From NCBI GenBank assembly GCA_015063885.1, contig SVTH01000006.1, positions 94,110 through 158,109 of the forward strand: a stretch of DNA of 64,000 nt, in the 5' to 3' direction. A model generated the notes under the pieces. It ran no database searches. It was not told the DNA's origin and saw only the letters and a program-made list of their open reading frames with translations. Each line of letters begins with the position of its first letter. Positions within the stretch are counted from its first letter, which is position 1. This stretch comes from Oscillospiraceae bacterium. Its GTDB lineage: Bacteria > Bacillota > Clostridia > Oscillospirales > CAG-382. Shown here in pieces: positions 28,539-37,083 of this stretch. The translations under genes were made by a program, and so were the position numbers.

Positions 28539-29134
28539 TCCTTCCCCACCCACTTTGCGTACAGGGAGGAAAAGCTCACGGAGCAAGCCACCAGGAACAG
28601 CGACAGGGGCAAGAAGCCGAACATAAAGCCAAGCCAGGGATGCAGGAAAAGCAGTGCCGCATCGAAGGCTTCGTAATGCCAAAGTCCCCACAGGAACGCC
28701 CCTGCGATCAGCCCCGCAGTGGTCAGCCAGGAGCACAGCACGAAGGTCTTGCGGCTCTTATACAATCTTACGAAATACCAATGGGCAAGAGACAGCATAA
28801 ATCCCGTGAAGGGGATCACGATGGCAAACGCCCAGAACCCGTTGTCCAATCCCGCGGGGCTTGCCGCCTCCTTTGCCACCCCGAAGGTGATGGCCAGGAA
28901 GGAGATAAACAGCAGAACAGACTGGAGCAGCGACGCCTGCCATTCCTTCACGCGAGTGAACTTCTTCGTAGGCGCAGGGGTCAGCTCCCCGAAGGCTCCC
29001 TTCATCAGATCGTATTCTTCCTTACAGGCGGGACATACCGCCAAATGCTCCTCCACCAGGGTACGGGTGTTTTCGGAACAGCACCCGTCCACGTACAGGG
29101 GGATCAGGTCACGGATCACTTCACAATGCTTCAT
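28535..29134 (-). CDS. Anti-sigma factor with zinc-finger (zf-HC2) and membrane domain
   Basis: This 199-residue protein starts at an ATG that overlaps the sigma-factor stop (ATGA). The N-terminal 45 residues carry the H-x3-C-x2-C motif (HLAVCPAC) of the anti-sigma zinc domain, preceded by the usual helix (CEVIRDLIPLYVDGCCSE). From residue about 65 there are four hydrophobic segments. It should hold the ECF sigma factor at the membrane until a signal releases it. The longer frame upstream lies inside the sigma gene and is rejected. Confidence 0.88.
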   Translation of the reverse strand: MKHCEVIRDLIPLYVDGCCSENTRTLVEEHLAVCPACKEEYDLMKGAFGELTPAPTKKFTRVKEWQASLLQSVLLFISFLAITFGVAKEAASPAGLDNGFWAFAIVIPFTGFMLSLAHWYFVRLYKSRKTFVLCSWLTTAGLIAGAFLWGLWHYEAFDAALLFLHPWLGFMFGFLPLSLFLVACSVSFSSLYAKWVGKE

Positions 29135-29616
29135 AAAAACTCTTTCATCCTTTCTGCCAGCTTTTTGCCGGCACGGTGATAGATCACCCTCGCCCAGCTT
29201 TCGCTTTTTTGGAAACGGCGGCTGATCTCCCCAAGAGGCACGTCCTCCAGAGCCGCCAGCGCAAACACGGTGCGGTACGGCTCCTCCAATTCCTCCAAGG
29301 CTTCCATGGCTTGCCTGCCCATTTCCTTGCGGACGACGGTTTCTTCCAAATCCTCCGGAGACTGCAGTTCCTCCGAAAGCTCGGGAGCAGAGTGCCGTTT
29401 CTGCCTGTTGTACCAGGCGAAATAGGCGTTTTTGGCGATCTGACACAGCCAGGAGGGGGCGCTTTCTTCCTTCCGCAGGGAGGCAAGGTTCATATAGGCC
29501 CGAAAAAAGGTCTCCTGGGTCAGCTCCTCCGCCAGGGATTCGTCCCGGCAAAGACGGCGCAGATACCCGAATACCAGGCTTTGGTTATCTGCGTACAGCT
29601 TTTCAAAATTGACCAC
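29131..29616 (-). CDS. ECF-type RNA polymerase sigma factor
   Basis: This protein of about 161 residues contains region 2 (LVFGYLRRLCRDESLAEELTQETFFRAY) and region 4 (EEPYRTVFALAALEDVPLGEISRRFQKSESWARVIYHRA). Start choice: AAAGGAG overlaps the first ATG (29625), whereas the GTG three codons in has it at nine bases, so the GTG at 29616 is preferred. It is followed by its anti-sigma factor with a four-base overlap. An ECF-like promoter upstream suggests autoregulation. Confidence 0.92.
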   Translation of the reverse strand: MVNFEKLYADNQSLVFGYLRRLCRDESLAEELTQETFFRAYMNLASLRKEESAPSWLCQIAKNAYFAWYNRQKRHSAPELSEELQSPEDLEETVVRKEMGRQAMEALEELEEPYRTVFALAALEDVPLGEISRRFQKSESWARVIYHRAGKKLAERMKEFL

Positions 29617-29639
29617 GGCTCTCATCTCCTTTCACCTGT

Positions 29640-29667
29640 TAGATAGAAAAGGACGCAAAACGTTACA
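29640..29667 (-). promoter_or_regulatory. Putative autoregulated ECF promoter
   Basis: On the minus strand TGTAACGTTTT is followed 16 bp after TGTAAC by TATCTAAC, 24-51 bp upstream of the sigma start. A -35 starting TGTAAC is typical of ECF-dependent promoters and unlike the TTGACA promoters elsewhere in this window, so the sigma factor probably drives its own operon. Confidence 0.55.
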
Positions 29668-29709
29668 AGGTATTTTTAGAATACCCGAAAAAGTTTTATT
29701 TGTCAACCC

Positions 29710-29739
29710 TTGACAGCCCCCTGCCCGCAGGAGTACAAT
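29710..29739 (+). promoter_or_regulatory. Promoter of the 42-codon ORF
   Basis: TTGACA and TACAAT separated by 18 bp. The ORF start lies 31 bp downstream. Confidence 0.65.
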
Positions 29740-29770
29740 ACCCCGAAAAAAACCCACGGGAGGAATTGCC

Positions 29771-29899
29771 ATGTACCCGGAAGAACTGCAGGTAGGTGCG
29801 GAATACCCTATCGAAAGCGTCACCGCCGTCAACGGGGAGGGGAAAACCGTCCGTTCCTCCGTCACGGAGGCGGTGATCCTGCGAAAACGGGAGAATTGA
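29771..29899 (+). CDS. Small protein, 42 residues, unknown
   Basis: ATG is preceded by GGGAGG at seven bases and a good promoter. The frame runs 42 codons to TGA. The product starts MYPEELQVGAEYPIESV and ends with a Lys/Arg/Glu stretch (LRKREN); it looks soluble, with alternating beta-like residues, and has no recognised domain. Its stop lies eight bases before the first 41-bp repeat of the ATPase promoter, so it may belong to that locus. Promoter, ribosome site and frame together support it, but a leader peptide is also possible. Confidence 0.55.
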   Translation: MYPEELQVGAEYPIESVTAVNGEGKTVRSSVTEAVILRKREN

Positions 29900-29906
29900 G
29901 ACGTTC

Positions 29907-29947
29907 CATTGAGCAAAAGTGTCCCAAAGTACATTTTTGATCAATAG
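29907..29947 (+). repeat. 41-bp direct repeat, upstream copy
   Basis: Begins CATTGAGCAAAAG and ends TTGATCAATAG; the ends ATTGA and TCAAT are inverted. Identical to the copy 75 bp downstream. The promoter -35 begins three bases after it. Confidence 0.92.
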
Positions 29948-29950
29948 AAC

Positions 29951-29979
29951 TTGACATTTGCACAAAAATCGGGTATACT
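29951..29979 (+). promoter_or_regulatory. Promoter of the AAA/DUF4143 gene
   Basis: TTGACA, 17 bp, TATACT. It fits exactly into the 34-bp gap between the two 41-bp repeats, so a protein bound at either or both would meet RNA polymerase directly. Confidence 0.88.
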
Positions 29980-29981
29980 CT

Positions 29982-30022
29982 CATTGAGCAAAAGTGTCCC
30001 AAAGTACATTTTTGATCAATAG
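29982..30022 (+). repeat. 41-bp direct repeat, downstream copy
   Basis: Identical to the upstream copy over 41 bp. It begins two bases after the -10, covers the likely transcription start, and ends in the first bases of the AGGAG ribosome site of the ATPase gene, so it lies in DNA at the start site and in the mRNA leader. Confidence 0.92.
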
Positions 30023-30033
30023 GAGATGCGGCT

Positions 30034-31281
30034 ATGGAATTCAAACGAGAATTTTATCTATCAAAATTGATTCTGAAAAAGCACAACGGCTTGATCAAGG
30101 TGGTCACCGGGATCCGCCGCTGCGGAAAATCCTACCTGTTGTTTTCCCTGTTCAAAAGGCATCTGCTGGAAAGCGGCGTAAAAGAGGATCACATCATTGA
30201 GATTCCCTTCGACTCTTTCGAAAACAAGCGCCTGCGGGATCCGGAGGTCTTGTATCCCTATATCAAAAATGCGATTCAAGACGGGGAGATGTACTACATC
30301 CTTTTGGACGAGGTTCAGCTTTTGGGAGAGTTTGAATCCGTGCTGAACGGATTGATCCGCATTCCCAACGCCGACGTATACGTCACAGGAAGCAATGCCA
30401 AATTCCTCTCCAAGGATATCATCACCGAATTTCGGGGCAGAGGCGACGAACTGCATATCCGTCCGCTCTCCTTTGGAGAATTCATGTCGGAATACCAAGG
30501 CTCCAGGCGGGACGGCTGGGATGAATACGTGCTGTACGGCGGTTTGCCCCCTGTCGTATTACTCCCCACGCCCGAGCAAAAAATCGATCTGCTGAAAAAA
30601 CTTTTTGAAGAAACTTATATCAACGACATTGTGGCCAGACACAACGTCAAGAACAAAGAGGAATTTGAGGAGCTGATCAATGTCCTCGCCTCGGGAATCG
30701 GCTCTCTCACCAATCCCCGTAAGATCACCAACACCTTCATTTCACAAAAGGCGAAGAAGATCAGCGCCAATACCGTAAAAAGTTATTTAGACTATCTTTG
30801 TGACGCCTTCGTGGTCAGCCGTGCGGATCGTTACGATATCAAAGGGCGGAAATATATCAATTCTCCGCAAAAGTATTATTTTTCCGACGTGGGTCTCCGC
30901 AATGCACGGATCAATTTCCGCCAATTGGAAGAAAACCATACCATGGAAAATATACTCTTCAACGAGCTTCTGATGCGCGGCTTTAACGTAGACGTGGGCG
31001 TGGTTTCCACTAAGTCCTTACAAGACGGCAAGCAGCAACGCAAACAGCTGGAGGTGGATTTCGTTTGCAACAAAGGTCCCAAACGTTTTTACATCCAATC
31101 TGCCTTTTCCATGCCGGATGCAGAAAAACGAAAGCAGGAGGAAGCCTCGCTTCTTAGGATCGACGATTCCTTCGGGAAGATCATCGTCACCAAAGACACG
31201 CCTGCCCCGTGGCATACCGAGAACGGCGTTTTGGTGGTCAGCGTATACGATTTCCTGTTGAACCCGGTTTTCCTGAGCTAA
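30034..31281 (+). CDS. AAA-type ATPase with C-terminal DUF4143 domain
   Basis: This 415-residue protein has an N-terminal P-loop ATPase: Walker A GIRRCGKSYLL (residues 26-36), Walker B YILLDEVQ, a sensor region VYVTGSNAKFLS, and an Arg-rich box EFRGRGDE. A winged-helix-like middle and the C-terminal DUF4143 follow (QLEVDFVCN, with the acidic residue of the PD-(D/E)xK-like fold). This family is common in anaerobes and archaea, often as stray copies, and its biological role is not established. It is monocistronic; its promoter sits between the two 41-bp repeats, hinting at self-regulation. Confidence 0.88.
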   Translation: MEFKREFYLSKLILKKHNGLIKVVTGIRRCGKSYLLFSLFKRHLLESGVKEDHIIEIPFDSFENKRLRDPEVLYPYIKNAIQDGEMYYILLDEVQLLGEFESVLNGLIRIPNADVYVTGSNAKFLSKDIITEFRGRGDELHIRPLSFGEFMSEYQGSRRDGWDEYVLYGGLPPVVLLPTPEQKIDLLKKLFEETYINDIVARHNVKNKEEFEELINVLASGIGSLTNPRKITNTFISQKAKKISANTVKSYLDYLCDAFVVSRADRYDIKGRKYINSPQKYYFSDVGLRNARINFRQLEENHTMENILFNELLMRGFNVDVGVVSTKSLQDGKQQRKQLEVDFVCNKGPKRFYIQSAFSMPDAEKRKQEEASLLRIDDSFGKIIVTKDTPAPWHTENGVLVVSVYDFLLNPVFLS

Positions 31282-31322
31282 GCTTCGCCTCTTTGCACAA
31301 AAAATACGTTTTTATTTGTACA

Positions 31323-31347
31323 GGCTGCCCCTTGTAAAGGGGCGGCC
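31323..31347 (+). terminator. Hairpin terminator of the ATPase gene, overlapping the next promoter
   Basis: Stem GGCTGCCCC/GGGGCGGCC (one G-U pair) with loop TTGTAAA, then TTTG. The loop contains the -35 box of the following gene. Confidence 0.6.
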
Positions 31348-31360
31348 TTTGTGTTATGAT
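31332..31360 (+). promoter_or_regulatory. Promoter of the DUF4855 gene
   Basis: TTGTAA, 17 bp, TATGAT. The -35 lies in the loop of the preceding terminator hairpin. Confidence 0.65.
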
Positions 31361-31405
31361 GCAAATAGAAAAGTGCGAATTTTCTTGCTATATAAGGAGT
31401 TTTTC

Positions 31406-33025
31406 ATGAGCTACTATAAGTCTTTTGCTTTTGACGGACCCTCTCCCCTGTGCGAAGCGCCTGCCAAGGAAACGGCAGATCTGCTGGCGGGAGTTCCCCA
31501 TTTGGGTGTGGAATCCGACGCTCCCATCCCCGAGCAGTTTCGGACGGACCACTTCAACTCCCCCGAGCATCTCTTCAACCTCACCGACGGCACTACCTGC
31601 AAGGTGTACGATTTCCACGATCCTGCCTGCACCCACTTCACCGCAGGCACGGGGCGGGCTGTCTGTTTCAAGCTCCCTTATCGCTCCGCCGCCACGGGCT
31701 TCTGTGCCAAATTCCTGTACCAAAAGAGTGCGGGAGTAGGCATCCCCTCCCATTTTGACGTGTATCTTTCCGAAAACGGAGAGGATTGGATGCTGGCCGC
31801 CCGCCGTCGTTGTGTCCTCACGGAAAAGGGAGACCGCATTTTCCCCGTGGAAGGGACCTTCGACTGTGCTTTCCGCACCTCTTACGTGAAGTTCGTCTTC
31901 GACCTGGGGGCTCATGTTTGGATCGAGTCCTTCTCCCTCTACGGCCGTACGGACTTGGAGGGGGCTGCGGAGATCATCCCCGACAAGGAAGAGACGGATC
32001 CCCGTATTATGAACCGCTATCCCGCCTACGAGGAGCTGGACGGGGTACACAACATCGTGCTGGCCTACCACAGCATGCCCCCGGAAAAGCATCCCCAGGG
32101 GCGCCCCTTCACCGTGGAGGAGTTCCTGCCCTACGTGGGGTATTACGACAAGGAGGGCAATCTGAAGGACACCTTCTTCGACGGCGCCTTGTTCTTGCCC
32201 TTCTCCAACTTCACCTATTCCGCCCTGTACAAGTGCGCCGAGGGCTGGAAGTATTATCTGGACAACACCTTCCGTGACGGCTGGAACGTGGACGCTTTGA
32301 ACACCGCCACGGAGACCGTCTGCAAGGAGCTGGGCGTGGAGCAAAAGAGTAAGGTGTTCCTTTCCATCCTCCACACCAAGCCGGGATACGGCGATTTCCC
32401 CGAGAAGTTCGGCGACCTGGACGGGGACGGCGTGGACGAGGATCTTTCCACCGCGGAAGGCCGCAAGAAGGCGACCAAGTGGTACATCGACGAGGCCTTG
32501 AAGCGTTACCACGAAAAGGAACGCCCCTACCTGCACCTTTCCGGCTTCTATTGGTTTGAAGAGCAGATCACTTACAGCGATCCTCTGGAATTGGAGGTTC
32601 TGGAATACGCCAAGGACTACGTTCACAGCCTGGGCTACAAGCTGATCTGGATCCCCTACTACCAGGCCTGGGGCTACGACCGCTGGAAGGAAAACGGCTT
32701 TGACGTAGCCTGCGTCCAGCCCAACTACTCCTTCTCCAAGAACGCCGTCAAGCAACGGCTTTACGACAACGCCATGCTGGCAAAGAAGTTCGGCCTTTGC
32801 TACGAGCTGGAGTTCACCGGCGGGAACAATCCCACGGACATTGAGCGCTACACCGAGTACCTGGACTGCGGTGCCAAGACCGGGTTCATGCACACCATCA
32901 AAATGTATTACGAGGGCGGCAGAGGCTTCCTTGCGGCTTGTAAAACCACGGATCCCCTGTTCCGCACCGTGTACGACAATACGTATCTCTTCGCAAAAGA
33001 GAAGTATATCGCAAGAGAAGAATAA
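31406..33025 (+). CDS. DUF4855 domain protein
   Basis: This 539-residue protein starts at the ATG of MSYYKSFAFDG with AAGGAG upstream; there is no signal peptide. Residues about 55-200 look like a discoidin/F5-8-type carbohydrate-binding sandwich (the HFDVYLSENGEDWMLA block). The DUF4855 region follows (FFDGALFLPFSNFTY; YLHLSGFYWFEEQI; LIWIPYYQAWGYDRWKENGFDVACVQPNY), a TIM-barrel-like arrangement similar to glycoside hydrolases acting on surface glycans. An enzymatic role is likely but unproven. Confidence 0.8.
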   Translation: MSYYKSFAFDGPSPLCEAPAKETADLLAGVPHLGVESDAPIPEQFRTDHFNSPEHLFNLTDGTTCKVYDFHDPACTHFTAGTGRAVCFKLPYRSAATGFCAKFLYQKSAGVGIPSHFDVYLSENGEDWMLAARRRCVLTEKGDRIFPVEGTFDCAFRTSYVKFVFDLGAHVWIESFSLYGRTDLEGAAEIIPDKEETDPRIMNRYPAYEELDGVHNIVLAYHSMPPEKHPQGRPFTVEEFLPYVGYYDKEGNLKDTFFDGALFLPFSNFTYSALYKCAEGWKYYLDNTFRDGWNVDALNTATETVCKELGVEQKSKVFLSILHTKPGYGDFPEKFGDLDGDGVDEDLSTAEGRKKATKWYIDEALKRYHEKERPYLHLSGFYWFEEQITYSDPLELEVLEYAKDYVHSLGYKLIWIPYYQAWGYDRWKENGFDVACVQPNYSFSKNAVKQRLYDNAMLAKKFGLCYELEFTGGNNPTDIERYTEYLDCGAKTGFMHTIKMYYEGGRGFLAACKTTDPLFRTVYDNTYLFAKEKYIAREE

Positions 33026-33031
33026 AAAAGC

Positions 33032-33065
33032 ATCGGCAGAGGCGAACAGCTTCTGCCGATTTTTT
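33032..33065 (+). terminator. Terminator of the DUF4855 gene
   Basis: Perfect 9-bp stem ATCGGCAGA/TCTGCCGAT followed by TTTTTT. Confidence 0.9.
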
Positions 33066-33078
33066 ACAGGGGAGCGAT

Positions 33079-33156
33079 AAGGGGATTTTTCTTTCGGAAA
33101 AGAAAAATCCCCTTTAACCCAAAAAGAAACCTACTGCCGAAAACTATCGTTTTCGG
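33079..33156 (+). repeat. Two-hairpin dispersed repeat, copy a
   Basis: Hairpin 1 is a perfect 16-bp stem (AAGGGGATTTTTCTTT, 33079-33094, with 33099-33114, loop CGGA). After CCAAAAAGAAACC comes hairpin 2, CCGAAAAC/GTTTTCGG (33137-33156, loop TATC). The rest of this gap up to the permease gene shows only the two terminators. Confidence 0.85.
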
Positions 33157-33276
33157 GGAAGAAAGCCATGCGTTATCTCCAAGCATACCGCCCCGGCAGG
33201 TTGGCGCGTCGAAGTTTTGCGTAGTTGAACGTTATTTTTTTGCGTAAATACGCATTTTTGTGAAATGATGCCACGA

Positions 33277-33306
33277 AAAAAGGAGCCGATCACTCAGCTC
33301 CTTTTT
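33277..33306 (-). terminator. Terminator of the purine transport operon
   Basis: 10-bp stem AAAAAGGAGC/GCTCCTTTTT with a 10-base loop, 40 bp past the end of the last permease gene on the minus strand; it can act in both directions. Confidence 0.85.
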
Positions 33307-33345
33307 CCATGCAATTTTATCTTTCTTCTCTAAAAATATTTCCGC

Positions 33346-34341
33346 TCAGCGCTCTTCGCGGAAATAGGACAGACCCAATGCGGCAGGGCCCTGGCTCTCA
33401 CGGTTCTTGCGGAGGTTGGAAACGATCAGCACCAGGATGGTGATGATGTAGGGCAACATCTGAGCAAGGTCGGTGGAGACGGTGATGCCCAGCATTTTGG
33501 GCAGGTACATATACGCCCAATAGCAGATACTGAACACCAAGGAGCCCCAAAGCAGGTTCACAGGCTTCCACAGCGCGAAGATGACCAGTGCCACGGCCAG
33601 CCAGCCGAAGGCCTCGATGGAGTCGATGTCCGCAACAGCCCAGGCACCGCTCTTGAACTCCATGGTACAGAAGATGCCCGCCAGGCCCACCAGGCCGGAG
33701 CCGATGGCGGCTGCGAGATATCTGTAACGGGTGACGGAGATGCCCGCCGCGTCTGCGGTGGCGGGGTTCTCACCCACGGCGCGGAGGTTCAGACCCGTAC
33801 GGGTACGGTTCAGGAACAGCGCCACGACCACGGCCAGGGCGATGGACAGGTAGAACATAAATCCGTAGTTGAACAACACCTTGGAAACCACGCCCAGCCC
33901 GTCGGACAGGAAGGGGATCTTGGCGGTGAACACGCGGTGGGCCTCGTCACATCTGACGTTGCCGCTGGTGGACTTTACGAAATAGTCGGACAGGAACTTG
34001 GAAAGCCCCACGCCGAAAATGGTGATGATCAAGCCGATCACGTTCTGATTGATCCGCAAGGTGACGGTGAAGAAGCTGTACAGCAGACCCATCAGCATGG
34101 CGGACAGGAAGGAGACTCCCAACGCCAAAACGATCAGCAGGATGGCGTTGGGCTCTTCCACCGCCGCCACGTATTGATACACGGAGATAAAGCCTGCGGC
34201 GGCACCCACGCACATGGTGCCGGGAGTGCCCAGGTTCAAGGAACCGGATTTTTCGATGATCAGCTCGCCCAGGGCAGCCAGCGCCAAAAATGCGGCGAAC
34301 TTAAAGCCCTGCTGGAGCCAAGGAATCAGATTCTCGATCAT
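33346..34341 (-). CDS. Nucleoside ABC transporter permease (NupQ/YufQ-like)
   Basis: This 331-residue membrane protein with about nine segments belongs to the BPD_transp_2 family (LAALGELIIEKSGSLNLGTPG; LNLRAVGENPATADAAGISV, the EAA-like coupling loop). It is the second permease of the importer, overlapping the first by four bases. With the partner permease, ATPase and lipoprotein it should take up purine nucleosides. Confidence 0.92.
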   Translation of the reverse strand: MIENLIPWLQQGFKFAAFLALAALGELIIEKSGSLNLGTPGTMCVGAAAGFISVYQYVAAVEEPNAILLIVLALGVSFLSAMLMGLLYSFFTVTLRINQNVIGLIITIFGVGLSKFLSDYFVKSTSGNVRCDEAHRVFTAKIPFLSDGLGVVSKVLFNYGFMFYLSIALAVVVALFLNRTRTGLNLRAVGENPATADAAGISVTRYRYLAAAIGSGLVGLAGIFCTMEFKSGAWAVADIDSIEAFGWLAVALVIFALWKPVNLLWGSLVFSICYWAYMYLPKMLGITVSTDLAQMLPYIITILVLIVSNLRKNRESQGPAALGLSYFREER

Positions 34342-35510
34342 ACGGCAGCCACCTCCTTCGTCTTTTTGCGGAACGCCACCTTATAGTGGATAAAGAACTC
34401 CGAGCCCACGATCAACAGCAGCATGATACCGATCATAACGTCTGCCGCCGCGGGAGAGAAGCCGATACTGCCGTATTGGTTTGCCATCTGTGCCGCACCC
34501 TTTTCCAGGGCTACGATGAGCACGGAGACCCCCGCCATGGTGAAGGTGTTGAACTTGGAAAGCCATGCCACGATGATGGCGGTGAAGCCGTAGCCCCCTG
34601 CCATAGAGGTGGAAACGGTGTTGCTCTGGGAGGAAACCACCAAAAAGCCGCAGAGACCGCAAACCGCACCGGAGATGATCATGGTGCGCAGCATCACCTT
34701 GTTTACGGAAATGCCTGCGTAGCGGGCGGTGTTACGGGATTCGCCCACAACGGCGATCTCGTAGCCCTGCTTGGTGTATTTCAGATAGAAGAACATCAGA
34801 ACGGTGATGACCGCAATGATGACCACGAACCAGAAGTCGGAGTTGGTAAACAGGGATTCCTCTCCCTGGATCAGGAAGCCGTTGGCGTCCCGCTCCTCCC
34901 ACAGAGAGGAGAGCCAACCCTTGTGGGTAGTCAGGTTGATCTTACCCAGGGCGGTCTTGGGGCCCCGCCACAGGTTATAGAAATACATGACCAGATTCAT
35001 GGCGATGTAGTTCATCATCAGGGTGAACAGGGTCTCGTTGGCGTCCATCTTCGCCTTGAACACGGCGGGAAGGAGACCCCACAGGCCGCCTGCGATGATA
35101 CTGCAGACAGCCATCAGCAGAATGATCACCACGGGAGGCAGGTTGGTGCAGTAGAACATGATGATGGCGGCGGCAATACCACCTACCAGCACCTGTCCCT
35201 CGGCACCGATGTTCCAAAAGCGCATTTTGAAGGCGGGCGCCAAAGCTACGGCGATACACAACAGCTTGGCCGCACCCTTCACGGTTGCCCAAAGGTAGCC
35301 CTCGCCGAAGGCGCCCTTCAGCATGGTACCGTAGAAGGTCAGGGGATCCACCTGTACCACCAGGTACACAAAGGCTGCGTTCAGCAAAAGTGCCAGCAGG
35401 AAGGCGCCGATACGGATGCCCCAGGCCAGGTACACAGGCAATTGTCCTCTACCCCTGCCCACGATGTGGAACAAGGGGGCTTTTTTCGTTTTGACAGTCT
35501 GCTCAGCCAT
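34338..35510 (-). CDS. Nucleoside ABC transporter permease (NupP/YufP-like)
   Basis: This 390-residue permease has the coupling loop YEIAVVGESRNTARYAGISVNKVMLR and the pore region FWNIGAEGQVLVGGIAAA. The start overlaps the ATPase gene end by eight bases. Together with the next permease it forms the membrane pore of the BMP-type importer. Confidence 0.92.
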   Translation of the reverse strand: MAEQTVKTKKAPLFHIVGRGRGQLPVYLAWGIRIGAFLLALLLNAAFVYLVVQVDPLTFYGTMLKGAFGEGYLWATVKGAAKLLCIAVALAPAFKMRFWNIGAEGQVLVGGIAAAIIMFYCTNLPPVVIILLMAVCSIIAGGLWGLLPAVFKAKMDANETLFTLMMNYIAMNLVMYFYNLWRGPKTALGKINLTTHKGWLSSLWEERDANGFLIQGEESLFTNSDFWFVVIIAVITVLMFFYLKYTKQGYEIAVVGESRNTARYAGISVNKVMLRTMIISGAVCGLCGFLVVSSQSNTVSTSMAGGYGFTAIIVAWLSKFNTFTMAGVSVLIVALEKGAAQMANQYGSIGFSPAAADVMIGIMLLLIVGSEFFIHYKVAFRKKTKEVAAV

Positions 35511-37053
35511 TGGATTCCCCTCCTTCCGTCTTCAGGTTGGTCATGAGATAACCGATCTCTTCCTTGGTGGTGCTTCTGCCGTCCACGATGCCGTTGACCT
35601 TACCGTCGCAAAGCACCATGATACGGTCGCAAAGGGCTACCAGAACGTCCAGGTCTTCCCCTACGAAGATCACGGCAACGCCCTTGGCCTTCTGTTTGTT
35701 TAAAAGATGATAAATGGTATAGGAGGCACCGATATCCAAGCCGCGGACGGCGTAAGCGGTCATCAGCACGGCGGGAGCGGAGGCGATCTCACGGCCTACC
35801 AGCACCTTCTGCACGTTACCGCCGGAAAGACGGCGCACGGGGGTGTTCAGAGAGGGCGTCACAACCCCCAGCTCCTCACGGATCTGCTCTGCCAATTCTC
35901 TGGAGTGCTTGATCTCCGCCAGAATGGACTTCCGCATGGTGTAGTTACGAAGCTGCATATTGCCCACCATGCCCATGCCGCCCACCAGGCCCATGCCCAA
36001 GCGGTCCTCGGGAACGAAGGAAAGGGCAACGCCCAGCTCCTTGATCTTCTTGGGATCCTTGCCAATGAGATCCTCCTCGGTGCCGTCGGGGGCATCGTAA
36101 AGGACCTTGGAGCCGGCTTCCACGTGCTGAAGACCTGCGATGGCCTCCAACAGCTCCTTCTGGCCGCAGCCGGAAATGCCTGCAATACCCAGGATCTCCC
36201 CGCCGTAGGCGTCGAAGGACACGTCCTCCAAAACCGTTTCCCCTTCGTGTCCCTTCACGGTGAGGTGCTCTACCTGCAGCCGCAGAACGGGGTTTTCCGG
36301 TACGGGACGCTCAATGTTCAATTCCACCTTCTGACCAACCATCAATTCCGTCAGGATCTGCTCGTTGGCGGTGGCGGTCTCGATGGTATCCACGTATTCG
36401 CCCTTCCGCAGAATGGCCACACGGTCGGATACGGAAAGCACCTCGTGGAGCTTGTGGGTGATGATGATCACCGTCTTGCCGTCCTTGCGCATCTCGCGGA
36501 GCACGGAGAACAGCTTGTCCGTCTCCTGGGGGGTGAGTACCGCGGTGGGCTCGTCCAGGATCAGGACGTTGGCGCCTCTGTACAGCGCCTTGACGATCTC
36601 CAGAGTCTGCTTCTGGGAGACGGTCATATCGTAAACCTTCATGGAAGGATCAATTTCAAAGCCGTAGGTTTGGCAGATGGTCTTGATCTTTTCCGTAGCC
36701 TCCGCCACGTTCAAGATCTCTCTGCCCTTCACCCCCAGGAGAACGTTCTCCGCGGCGGTGAAAACGTCCACCAGCTTGAAGTGCTGATGGATCATGCCGA
36801 TCCCCAAGGCGTGAGCGTCCTGGGGGGAGCGGATGGAAACTTGCTTGCCATCCAGATAGATCTCGCCTGCATCCGGGCAATAAATGCCGGACAGCATATT
36901 CATCAAAGTGGTCTTACCGCTTCCGTTTTCGCCCAAAAGAGAAAGGATCTCCCCTTTACGGATCTCCATGGTCACGTCACGGTTGGCATACACGCTGCCA
37001 AAGGTTTTGGTTACGCCGCGGAAAGAAACGGCGATCTTGTTCTGTGTGTCCAC
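35503..37053 (-). CDS. Nucleoside ABC transporter ATP-binding protein (NupO/YufO-like)
   Basis: This 516-residue protein holds two ABC domains. Domain 1 has Walker A GENGSGKTTLMN and Walker B VLILDEPTAVLTPQE. Domain 2 has the degenerate A motif GISGCGQKELLEA, the signature RLSGGNVQKVLVGREI and the changed Walker B region MTAYAVRGLDIG, as usual for RbsA/NupO-like proteins. The start is GTG with GGAGG nine bases upstream. It energises nucleoside uptake and is separated from the binding-protein gene by a stable hairpin. Confidence 0.93.
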   Translation of the reverse strand: MDTQNKIAVSFRGVTKTFGSVYANRDVTMEIRKGEILSLLGENGSGKTTLMNMLSGIYCPDAGEIYLDGKQVSIRSPQDAHALGIGMIHQHFKLVDVFTAAENVLLGVKGREILNVAEATEKIKTICQTYGFEIDPSMKVYDMTVSQKQTLEIVKALYRGANVLILDEPTAVLTPQETDKLFSVLREMRKDGKTVIIITHKLHEVLSVSDRVAILRKGEYVDTIETATANEQILTELMVGQKVELNIERPVPENPVLRLQVEHLTVKGHEGETVLEDVSFDAYGGEILGIAGISGCGQKELLEAIAGLQHVEAGSKVLYDAPDGTEEDLIGKDPKKIKELGVALSFVPEDRLGMGLVGGMGMVGNMQLRNYTMRKSILAEIKHSRELAEQIREELGVVTPSLNTPVRRLSGGNVQKVLVGREIASAPAVLMTAYAVRGLDIGASYTIYHLLNKQKAKGVAVIFVGEDLDVLVALCDRIMVLCDGKVNGIVDGRSTTKEEIGYLMTNLKTEGGESNG

Positions 37054-37083
37054 AGGCGGGCACCTCCGAGCAAAAATAGGTTG

